This document shows, in pieces, positions 1-5,686 of a DNA stretch of 9,430 bases. The notes beneath the pieces are model-generated. The model was not told where the DNA came from, ran no database searches, and worked only from the letters and a program-made list of their open reading frames with translations. Source of the DNA: Pseudomonadota bacterium (lineage in GTDB: Bacteria; SAR324; XYD2-FULL-50-16; JAHJRI01); assembly GCA_022360105.1 (NCBI GenBank), contig JAKSDL010000143.1:1-9430 (forward strand), read 5' to 3'. The position numbers and the translations under genes were made by a program. Position 1 is the first letter of the stretch. The number at the start of each line of letters is the position of its first letter.

Positions 1-1131
1 GATTACTGCGACTACCGAAGCTGTCAATCCAACAGAAATCGTATTCCAGGCCGGTAAACTCAGGGAATCCAATCCTTTGTTCCAGAATTTCAAACTCCAG
101 TCCTCCGGTAAAAAATCGGGAAATCGCCAGCGCCAGGTAACTGACCAGATATGCAGGATCAATACGGAAGTCAATGAGCAGATGACAATTTTCAGAATCA
201 GCAGATTTCCGAGCGGTCTGGCAAACGTGACATGTGATTGGCGCGAACCACCGATCAGCCAAAAGGTCAGGAGCTTTTTTAAAATGTATTCAAGAAGGTA
301 AATAAATCCGATTGTGCCAAGGACGAGCATCAGAATAAATGTCGCTCCTGCTGCCCCGAACAATCGACACGAAAGATCAGGATCGTTAAACCAACGAAAA
401 ATTTGAACGGCCAATGTCGGTGGAATGGTAGGTCCGACAATCTGGGCTATATCCACGACAGAAAGGGAATAAGCCAGGATGGCAAAGATGGAAAGACGGA
501 TCTTTGGATAAAGTTGGGGCATAATCACCTTAATCCAGACTTTACCTGTGTCGTACCCCAGGCTCCGTCCGACTGCCAGGGAATTCTTTACATCAATTCT
601 GCTTAAGGCACTGATGGACATTAATACCAGGAAAGGGACCTCTTTGATGACCAGGGTAATCATCAGGCTGATGCCATAGCTATCCCTGATCAAACTCCAG
701 TCAGGCGGTGAAGTGAAACCGGTCAGACCCGGAGATACTGCCCTGAAAATCCAACCACTGGGAGCCACCAGAAACAAAAATCCAATGGCAAACGCGGCAT
801 GGGGGACAGACAGCAGGGGGGCCAAGGACCTTTGCAACACCTTCCAGAATTTGCTGTTGTAGCTGGTAGCAAGGATTAAAAAGGTGATTGCAGTGACGAA
901 AAGGGTAGATCCCAGTCCTGAAATTAGGGTCGCACGGATGGCGCCCGCTGATGCAGGATGGGCGAAAAAATCCACCCAGGGCTGCAAAGAAAGGGAATCA
1001 AAGCCGATTACCGGCAAGTAACCGAAAGCCGGCATCCAGGTGCCGAACAATCCGGTTACTATTGAAGATACAAAGAGGATAATAATTGAACCTGGAAACA
1101 GGTTCAGCCAAGCGCCTTTACGATAAGTCAT
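1..1131 (-). CDS. ynjC: ABC transporter permease, YnjC-like, N-terminal 377 residues (partial)
   Basis: This is an inner-membrane permease of a binding-protein-dependent importer, cut by the left window edge. I translated the reverse strand by hand from the ATG at 1131; the frame stays open to base 1. Hydrophobic segments lie at about residues 12-31, 66-90, 108-124, 153-174, 212-236, 257-281 and 308-330. Residues 184-211 contain an EAA-type cytoplasmic loop (SLAVGRSLGYDTGKVW then MPQLYPKI), the contact site for the ATPase. A second membrane block begins at about 308, and the WNTISVGLTASVVAVI stretch at 362-377 echoes the start of the first block (66-81). This is as expected for the duplicated-domain permeases of the YnjC type, which are around 500 residues. 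The start lies 8 bases after the stop of the binding-protein gene, so the two are co-transcribed and probably coupled; no good ribosome binding site is visible. The substrate is unknown; the E. coli YnjBCD system is only tentatively linked to thiamine. Confidence 0.88.
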   Translation of the reverse strand, partial: MTYRKGAWLNLFPGSIIILFVSSIVTGLFGTWMPAFGYLPVIGFDSLSLQPWVDFFAHPASAGAIRATLISGLGSTLFVTAITFLILATSYNSKFWKVLQRSLAPLLSVPHAAFAIGFLFLVAPSGWIFRAVSPGLTGFTSPPDWSLIRDSYGISLMITLVIKEVPFLVLMSISALSRIDVKNSLAVGRSLGYDTGKVWIKVIMPQLYPKIRLSIFAILAYSLSVVDIAQIVGPTIPPTLAVQIFRWFNDPDLSCRLFGAAGATFILMLVLGTIGFIYLLEYILKKLLTFWLIGGSRQSHVTFARPLGNLLILKIVICSLTSVLILHIWSVTWRWRFPDFLPEDWSLKFWNKGLDSLSLPAWNTISVGLTASVVAVI

Positions 1132-1139
1132 TGGCAAGC

Positions 1140-2333
1140 TTACTTGTTATATCTACGCTGCCATTCCCTTTCCAGCGCCTGAACCCAACTGGCATCGGGC
1201 TCTAAGATTACCATTCCCAATTCTCTGGCAGTCAGTGTTGCCTTACCTAAAGGAATTTTTTTGAATGCTTGCTGATCTTTGGCCGGAAGCGAGTTAACAT
1301 TCAGTACGGTAGGATCGCCCCATATGGCAGGAGTAGCCTTGCGCGACTGAGCTTCGGCGGACATCAGGAAATTGGCAAACACCATGGCCCCTTCCTTTGC
1401 ATCAGAATTAAAAGGAATAGCCACAAAATGAGTATTTCCTATGGTACCGGTACCGTGAACATAGGTTCTGACACTTTCAGGCAGTTCGCCATTGGCTATG
1501 GCATTGCTGGCATCGTTGGGATTAAAGCTCATGGAGATAAAAATCTCACTGTCGTTGAGCAGTTGTTTCATCTGGGGTGCACCGCTTGTAAAAACACTGC
1601 CTTTTCTCCACATCACCGGATGTAATTGATCCAGAAATTTCCACAACGGCGCAGTGACTTTTTTAAAATCAGCTTTTTCCACAGAATCATAAAGTGGAGA
1701 TTTATCACTGACCAGTTCCAGCAGGGCCTGCTTGACAAAGGTGGTTCCGTAAAAACTTGGCGGTGCCGGATAAGTGACCCTTCCGGGATTTTTCTTGGCG
1801 AACGCCAATAGCTCATTCATGTTGTTAGGATGAGATTTTACCTTGTCCCCGTCATACATAAAAATCAACTGGGCCATACCCCAGGGAGCTTCCATGTGAT
1901 CCACAGCTGTGGTGAAATCATAGATCAACGTCGGTTTGTTTTCGATATCCAGGTATCGATAGTTAGGTAGCTTATGGGTGAATGGGCCGAATAACAACCC
2001 GTTGTTTTTCATCGCTTTGAAATTTTCCCCGTTTATCCACATCAGATCCACAGTTCCACCGGACTTTCGACCTGCCGATTTTTCCGCCAGAATTCTGCTG
2101 ACCACATCTCCGATATCTGTCACTTTGACGTGTTTTATCGTAACGCCATACTTGCCTCGAACCTGTTTGGCAGCCCAGTCGATGTAGTCATTAATAGCTG
2201 CTGCCCCTCCCCAGGCATTAAAGTAAACTGTTTGCCCTTTGGCTTTTTTTTCAATGGTTTTCCACTCATCCGCATTAACGTTTACAGCTAATAATCCAAA
2301 AACTAACACAACGATTAGTTTGAATGCCTTCAT
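1140..2333 (-). CDS. ynjB: ABC transporter periplasmic solute-binding protein, YnjB family
   Basis: This is the periplasmic binding component (397 residues) of the importer whose permease follows. I chose the ATG at 2333 because AGGAGA precedes it by about 7 bases and because the product then begins with a classic Sec signal peptide: MKAFK, a hydrophobic core, and a VNA cleavage site before DEWK (after residue 21). A longer reading to 2381 adds 16 residues without a ribosome binding site and would bury the signal. The mature N-terminus has the family-typical VYFNAWGGAAAINDYIDW (about residues 37-54), and the chain length fits YnjB, a type 2 periplasmic-binding fold related to iron, spermidine and thiamine binding proteins. 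It is first in its operon. The substrate cannot be read from the sequence. Family assignment is firm, function is inferred. Confidence 0.9.
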   Translation of the reverse strand: MKAFKLIVVLVFGLLAVNVNADEWKTIEKKAKGQTVYFNAWGGAAAINDYIDWAAKQVRGKYGVTIKHVKVTDIGDVVSRILAEKSAGRKSGGTVDLMWINGENFKAMKNNGLLFGPFTHKLPNYRYLDIENKPTLIYDFTTAVDHMEAPWGMAQLIFMYDGDKVKSHPNNMNELLAFAKKNPGRVTYPAPPSFYGTTFVKQALLELVSDKSPLYDSVEKADFKKVTAPLWKFLDQLHPVMWRKGSVFTSGAPQMKQLLNDSEIFISMSFNPNDASNAIANGELPESVRTYVHGTGTIGNTHFVAIPFNSDAKEGAMVFANFLMSAEAQSRKATPAIWGDPTVLNVNSLPAKDQQAFKKIPLGKATLTARELGMVILEPDASWVQALEREWQRRYNK

Positions 2334-2398
2334 TCGGGTCTCCTGTATTGGGAATTGGAAGCTTTTCAAAACGATGAACATCGAGTTGTCTCACTAGT

Positions 2399-2455
2399 GC
2401 CTGACCAAAAAAGTTGTTAAGCCATACGATTCAGATTTTATCAGGCGATTTTTTT
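2399..2455 (+). repeat. Inverted repeat with downstream T-run, terminator-like on the plus strand
   Basis: GCCTGACCAAAA (2399-2410) pairs with TTTTATCAGGC (2436-2446): six GC-rich pairs, a small internal mismatch, then four A-T pairs, with a loop of about 25 bases. It is followed by GATTTTTTT (2447-2455), so on the plus strand it resembles an intrinsic terminator. No plus-strand gene lies upstream of it, since ynjB is on the other strand. In the minus direction it sits about 65-120 bases ahead of the ynjB start, where it could be part of the leader. The long loop makes either role weak. Confidence 0.35.
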
Positions 2456-2471
2456 GTTGCAAAGTCTGGTG

Positions 2472-2492
2472 CTTTCAGCCTTCAGCTATCAG
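2472..2492. repeat. Three tandem heptanucleotide units
   Basis: Three consecutive 7-base units, CTTTCAG, CCTTCAG and CTATCAG, lie end to end and share the form CNNTCAG. This resembles the short intergenic heptad repeats found scattered in some bacterial genomes; here only three units are present. No function is implied. Confidence 0.5.
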
Positions 2493-2859
2493 AATTTATA
2501 TGTTTCCGATGATTGAAGGTTGATTGCTGACCGCATGTCAATCCTTAAGATAAATCTATACAAATGCATCCAAAATCGGACAGGAAATTATAGGTTTTCC
2601 GTTCAGGTACTAATCAGCAAACTACCAGGTGCTTAATTGAGTATTTTAGACAAATCACGATCGTATGTCCAGCCAACTGCGCGTTGCAACCCATTATCAG
2701 GATCACAACCAATGTTGAGTTAACCAATGCAGATTGACAAGCCCCGGGACAAGTGTCATTTGAATAAAACGGATCGACGAAAAACTCCCGGAAAATACTT
2801 TTGCCTGGAGAATGAGACGTTAATTTGGTCCGTATATTGAAAACAATGATAGTGGCGCC

Positions 2860-2916
2860 TCAATAAACGATCAATATAACAGCAATAGCAACAGAGTAGG
2901 CGATAAAGCGTTTCAT
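2860..2916 (-). CDS. Candidate 18-residue hydrophobic micro-protein
   Basis: The reverse strand from the ATG at 2916 encodes MKRFIAYSVAIAVILIVY and stops with TGA at 2860. It has a basic N-terminus (Lys2, Arg3) followed by about 14 hydrophobic residues, the shape of a single-pass inner-membrane peptide. A purine-rich AGGACA lies about 9 bases upstream of the ATG, a fair ribosome binding site. It stands alone in an otherwise gene-free region, divergent from the ferredoxin gene that begins 117 bases away. I do not recognise a family, and an ORF this short can occur by chance. The call rests on start, binding site and composition only. Confidence 0.35.
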   Translation of the reverse strand: MKRFIAYSVAIAVILIVY

Positions 2917-2983
2917 TGATGTTGTCCTGCCTTTGGGCATTGTTGTCTCATTGATACACATTTTGAGAATGCCATCGCAAGTG

Positions 2984-3012
2984 TTGTTTTCATGAAATTG
3001 TTAAAAATAATA
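2984..3012 (+). promoter_or_regulatory. Candidate promoter, with possible Fur-like box, for the ferredoxin-bacterioferritin cluster
   Basis: TTGTTT (2984-2989) and AATAAT (3006-3011) have a 16-base spacer; the -10 matches TATAAT at 5 of 6 and the -35 matches TTGACA at 3 of 6. Overlapping it, 2994-3012 matches the classical 19-base Fur box at 12 of 19 positions by my count. In an AT-rich intergenic region both matches could be chance. Iron-controlled expression of bfd is known in E. coli, which makes the position plausible. Confidence 0.3.
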
Positions 3013-3033
3013 GTTAGTTGATGGTTTCAAACC

Positions 3034-3231
3034 ATGTATGTTTGTATTTGCAAATCCATAAACAAAGACAAAGTATTTGCAGAAATTCGCCAGGGGTGTA
3101 CATCTTTAAAACAGCTGATGAATTCCCTTGGTATGGGTCGTGAATGTGGTAAGTGCATTCCAACCACAAAACGTATACTGCAATCGGAATTGCTCCGAAC
3201 CGGCGAATCATTGCCAAAACAAGGAGACTAA
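3034..3231 (+). CDS. bfd: Bacterioferritin-associated ferredoxin, [2Fe-2S]
   Basis: This 65-residue protein is a Bfd-type [2Fe-2S] ferredoxin. The family donates electrons through the bacterioferritin haem to reduce stored Fe(III) and release iron to the cytosol. The four cluster cysteines are present in the family pattern: Cys4 and Cys6 (MYVCICKS) and Cys38 and Cys41 (GRECGKC). A further Cys22 is not a ligand in the known family. Length matches E. coli Bfd (about 64). The MYVC start is characteristic and fixes the ATG at 3034, although no strong ribosome binding site precedes it (GATGG about 11 bases upstream is the best). It is followed 78 bases later by two bacterioferritin genes in the same direction, the usual partners. 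Confidence 0.95.
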   Translation: MYVCICKSINKDKVFAEIRQGCTSLKQLMNSLGMGRECGKCIPTTKRILQSELLRTGESLPKQGD

Positions 3232-3309
3232 CATTTTATATCAAACAATCTGTCATGAATGGGTTTTGCAAAGCATGACAGTTCCTCAAACCTCAACAAA
3301 GGAGAACAT

Positions 3310-3777
3310 ATGAAGGGAGACCAAAAAGTTATCGATCACCTGAACCTGTTACTGAGCCTGGACTTAACTGCCATTGATTTGTACTTTGTTCAGTCGCGAA
3401 TGTACGAAGACTGGGGTTTGTTGAAATTGAAGGATCATTTTATACACGAAATGGAAGAAGAGCAGATGCACGCATCACGGATGATTGAGCGTATTCTTTT
3501 TCTTGAAGGACTGCCAAGCTTAACGGAGCGGGCACCCTATCAGCTGTTTAGTGAAACTCCCAAAATCCTTCAGCAAAATCTGGATATGGAGATGAGGGTG
3601 CTGGTAGAGTTAAAAAACGGTATCGCTCTCTGTGAATCGCTGCAAGATTTCCAGTCACGTGATCTCTTGCAAGACCTGCTAAAAGATACCGAAGAAGATC
3701 ATGTGTTCTGGTTGGAAACCAATTTAGGTCTTATTGAAAAGGTCGGTCTTGATAACTATCTTCAATCCATGATGTAA
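3310..3777 (+). CDS. bfr: Bacterioferritin subunit 1: ferroxidase-type, lacking the haem-ligand Met52
   Basis: This 155-residue protein is a bacterioferritin-family four-helix subunit, expected to form a 24-subunit iron-storage shell. I chose the ATG at 3310 because AAAGGAG sits just upstream and the product begins MKGDQKVI like other Bfrs; reading from 3259 adds 17 unrelated residues. Aligned by eye with E. coli Bfr, ferroxidase ligands Glu51, His54 and Glu94 are kept, and the helix-D motif ExxH is present as Glu128 to His131 after a one-residue insertion. Position 18 is Asp instead of Glu. The haem-ligand Met52 is replaced by Gln (EEEQMHA), so a canonical haem site is not expected. MYEDWG, HEMEEE and DTEEDH resemble the Pseudomonas FtnA/BfrA subtype (recalled, not searched). 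It is followed 6 bases later by a second, complementary subunit, which argues for a mixed shell. Confidence 0.93.
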   Translation: MKGDQKVIDHLNLLLSLDLTAIDLYFVQSRMYEDWGLLKLKDHFIHEMEEEQMHASRMIERILFLEGLPSLTERAPYQLFSETPKILQQNLDMEMRVLVELKNGIALCESLQDFQSRDLLQDLLKDTEEDHVFWLETNLGLIEKVGLDNYLQSMM

Positions 3778-3783
3778 AAGCCC

Positions 3784-4257
3784 ATGAAAACACAAGCTAA
3801 TATTATACAGGAACTCAATCGAATCCTGGCCAATGAATTGGTAGCGATAAATCAGTTCTTTCTGCATGCCCGTATGTTCAAGAATTGGGGATTTGGATCC
3901 CTGAACAGCCATGTTTATAAACAATCCATCAAAGCCATGAAAGATGCGGACGAGCTAATTGAACGCGTTCTGTTTCTTGAAGGATTGCCTAATTTACAAA
4001 AACTGAATCGCTTGAACATTGGCGAAGATGTAAAAGAGATGCTTCAATCTGATCTCGAATTTCGCCTGCAAAGCCGCTCGGATTTGCAGAACGCAGTTGC
4101 CTTAATGGAGCAGGAACACGATTTCCTTTCCAGAGAACTGTTTTCAACGGTGCTCGAGCACTGCGAAGAGTATATAGACTGGCTGGAAACACAGATGGAT
4201 CTGATTGAAAACACAGGCTTGCAGAACTATCTGCAAAGCCAAATGTCAGAAGAGTAG
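3784..4257 (+). CDS. bfr: Bacterioferritin subunit 2: haem-type with degenerate ferroxidase centre
   Basis: This 157-residue protein is clearly a bacterioferritin by overall sequence (NELVAINQFFLHARMFKNWG at 17-36, ERVLFLEGLPNLQ at 60-72, LQNYLQSQ near the end). It aligns without gaps to E. coli Bfr. The haem-ligand Met52 is present (KAMKDAD). Of the six di-iron ferroxidase ligands only Glu18 remains: Glu51 is Ala, His54 is Asp, Glu94 is Arg, Glu127 is Cys and His130 is Tyr. I checked these codons in the DNA. The subunit should bind haem but not oxidise iron at a normal centre. The start lies 6 bases after the preceding stop with little ribosome binding site of its own, so translational coupling and co-assembly with subunit 1 are likely. 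Two-subunit Bfrs with such a division are known, for example in Neisseria and Magnetospirillum. Confidence 0.93.
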   Translation: MKTQANIIQELNRILANELVAINQFFLHARMFKNWGFGSLNSHVYKQSIKAMKDADELIERVLFLEGLPNLQKLNRLNIGEDVKEMLQSDLEFRLQSRSDLQNAVALMEQEHDFLSRELFSTVLEHCEEYIDWLETQMDLIENTGLQNYLQSQMSEE

Positions 4258-4279
4258 TTGGTAAGATTTTGATCGATTC

Positions 4280-4966
4280 TTAATTTTTATAAATATCCAG
4301 TTTTTCCAGGATTTCTGAGGGGTGATCGATAATGTGATCGGCGGTTGGGTTGTGGGTTTCCAGTTTCTCACGGGTGGCAAAGCCTGTTGTCACCGAAATC
4401 GTTTGCATTTGTCCTTCATTTCTTGTCTGACTGGCATTGTAAGCTGTCAGCACATCGCTGGGCTGATCCCCGATATAAACCGAATCCTGCATTCCCGCCC
4501 CCATGGTGTCCAGCGCTTCCAACAATAATGTGGGATCAGGCTTCAAAGGTGAGTTTTTATCCTTATCTATCCCAATCACCACATCGAACTGGTCGCTCAA
4601 ATTGTGGTACTTCAGATTGTACTCCAAAATTTTCTGCATATTGGAGGAGACAATACCCAGTTTCATTTCGGGAGTGGCAGCCAGGTTTTTGATCACCGTT
4701 TCGATGCCGTTAATCAACGTAACAGGATGGGACGAATGATATGCGATATATTCGTTGTAGATTTTTGGTTGATCCTTGTCCCAATCAAATCCCAGGAATT
4801 TATAAAAATCGGGGAAGGGTTCCCTAAAATTGGCGATAAGTTCGCTTGAATTGTTTATCGGCAGCTGGATACCAAAAACAGACGCGGCGTGTTGGAACCA
4901 CTTAAAAATAGTTTCAACGGAATCGGCTATTACGCCATCGAAGTCGAAAATTACGGTATTGATCAT
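4280..4966 (-). CDS. HAD-superfamily hydrolase, phosphoglycolate-phosphatase-like
   Basis: This 228-residue cytosolic protein has all four HAD motifs in order. Motif I is FDFDGVIADS with Asp8 as nucleophile and Asp10 as acid/base; motif II is GIVSSN with Ser107/108; Lys142 lies in SPLKPDP; motif IV is YIGDQPSDV with Asp167 and Asp171 for Mg. The insert between motif I and II is a helical cap (about 20-85), typical of the Gph/beta-phosphoglucomutase subfamily that removes phosphate from small metabolites. The substrate cannot be told from sequence. I chose the ATG at 4966; a TTG at 4987 would add seven residues ahead of the usual start of the fold. It converges with the bacterioferritin operon (22 bases between stops) and no clear terminator separates them. 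It appears to be a single-gene unit. Confidence 0.88.
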   Translation of the reverse strand: MINTVIFDFDGVIADSVETIFKWFQHAASVFGIQLPINNSSELIANFREPFPDFYKFLGFDWDKDQPKIYNEYIAYHSSHPVTLINGIETVIKNLAATPEMKLGIVSSNMQKILEYNLKYHNLSDQFDVVIGIDKDKNSPLKPDPTLLLEALDTMGAGMQDSVYIGDQPSDVLTAYNASQTRNEGQMQTISVTTGFATREKLETHNPTADHIIDHPSEILEKLDIYKN

Positions 4967-5118
4967 AACCTGAATTCCAAGTATCAATTTTCTTATGCTG
5001 TGTTATCAGCGACGAACTTTTAGATTCTCCGCTTTGAAGAGAAATGACAAGTTAATATTCTATACTACCCGGAACTTCAAGAAACTCGTTACCTGACGAA
5101 GGCTTAACAAATGACCTC

Positions 5119-5183
5119 GGATCAAGTCCCATAAGCGCTTGTTTAAGGCAAGATCTTGAATAAACGCTTATGGGATTTGATCC
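5119..5183. repeat. Long imperfect palindrome with nested palindrome in the loop
   Basis: The arms 5119-5142 and 5160-5183 are 24 bases each and pair along their whole length except three positions; in a plus-strand transcript two of these are G-U pairs and one is a C-A mismatch. The 17-base loop contains the perfect palindrome CAAGATCTTG (5149-5158). It lies between the divergent HAD and membrane-protein genes, 153 bases from the first and 70 from the second, so it is not a terminator of either. It may be a small non-autonomous mobile palindrome or a regulatory structure. I found no second copy in this window. Confidence 0.75.
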
Positions 5184-5252
5184 GGCATGACCCGATGCTT
5201 AAATCGGTGAGAAGATAAACACCCTGCTTTTATCATTTAAAAAGGAGAAACT

Positions 5253-5645
5253 ATGCCCGAATTTGATCCAAACACCATAAAATCCGTATCCGGTTTATAT
5301 GAAGAACATTATTGCAGCATCCCAAAATACCTGATTTTCACCATTCTGACCCTGGGATTGTTCAACTTGTATTGGAACTACAGGCAGATGAACGCCTGTA
5401 ACGATTTGTTGGATGAGGATGATTTTAGTTTTGTGCTTTGGATTCTGTTTTCAATAATAACCTTCGGTCTTTATCACATTTATTATCAATTCAAGATGGG
5501 ACGGGCTATTGTGAAGATTCAAAAAACCATGAATGAAGATGAATTCAATGTCCTGCCGTTGATCAGCGTGTTTGTGACCATATTTGGATTGTCCATTGTT
5601 GTGGATTGCATCCATCAACATGAAATCAATAAGATTGTAAATTAA
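5253..5645 (+). CDS. Small three-helix membrane protein, DUF4234-like
   Basis: This 130-residue protein starts at an ATG preceded by a strong AAGGAG about 7 bases upstream. It has three hydrophobic segments at about residues 24-42, 59-79 and 100-118, with no signal peptide, so an inner-membrane location is likely. The first two are internal repeats of one motif: ILTLGLFNLYWNYRQMN (31-47) and IITFGLYHIYYQFKMG (68-83), each a hydrophobic run ending in an aromatic pair and a basic residue. This resembles the DUF4234 type of small membrane proteins of unknown function. The third segment (ISVFVTIFGLSIVVDCI) is a more diverged version. It is monocistronic, divergent from the HAD gene and convergent with the SDR gene (18 bases between stops). 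Function is unknown; the family match is by eye. Confidence 0.72.
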   Translation: MPEFDPNTIKSVSGLYEEHYCSIPKYLIFTILTLGLFNLYWNYRQMNACNDLLDEDDFSFVLWILFSIITFGLYHIYYQFKMGRAIVKIQKTMNEDEFNVLPLISVFVTIFGLSIVVDCIHQHEINKIVN

Positions 5646-5652
5646 GCAAATA

Positions 5653-5686
5653 CCCGAATCCTCTCAATTATCTTTTCGATTCCGGG
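5653..5686. terminator. Candidate hairpin between convergent genes
   Basis: CCCGAATC (5653-5660) pairs with GATTCCGGG (5678-5686), eight pairs with one bulged base and a loop of 17. It straddles the convergent ends of the membrane-protein and SDR genes and reaches into the SDR coding end. Neither side has a proper T-run, so terminator function is uncertain. Confidence 0.28.

Larger units (their letters stand above)
2334..2859. other. Long intergenic region with no convincing gene
   Basis: I read this stretch on both strands and found no ORF with a ribosome binding site and recognisable protein, no tRNA and no clear gene remnant. It should hold the promoter and leader of the ynjBC operon at its left end. 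The visible structures are a GCCTGA/TCAGGC hairpin at 2399-2446 with a T-run after it, and a three-unit heptanucleotide repeat at 2472-2492. The next candidate gene, a micro-ORF, begins at 2860. Confidence 0.6.

Noticed and set aside
77..606. Two plus-strand ORFs of about 70 codons near the left edge
   Set aside because: Both are antisense to the continuous permease frame, which has clear membrane segments and an EAA loop.
1269..1625. 118-codon plus-strand ORF opposite ynjB
   Set aside because: It lies wholly inside the well-supported ynjB gene on the other strand and its translation has no recognisable family or ribosome binding site.
2334..2381. N-terminal extension of YnjB by 16 residues
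   Set aside because: No ribosome binding site precedes it, and the start at 2333 has AGGAGA and a proper signal peptide.
2380..2470. TPP riboswitch in the leader of the ynjBC operon
   Set aside because: YnjB-type systems are sometimes linked to thiamine, so I looked for the conserved TPP riboswitch segments; only a short CTGA-containing hairpin is present.
4258..4279. Terminator between the second bacterioferritin and the HAD gene
   Set aside because: Only a four-base AAGA/TCTT match with a short T-run nearby; too weak to call.
4967..4987. Upstream TTG start of the HAD hydrolase
   Set aside because: The ATG at 4966 places the fold start where the family has it; TTG would need stronger support.
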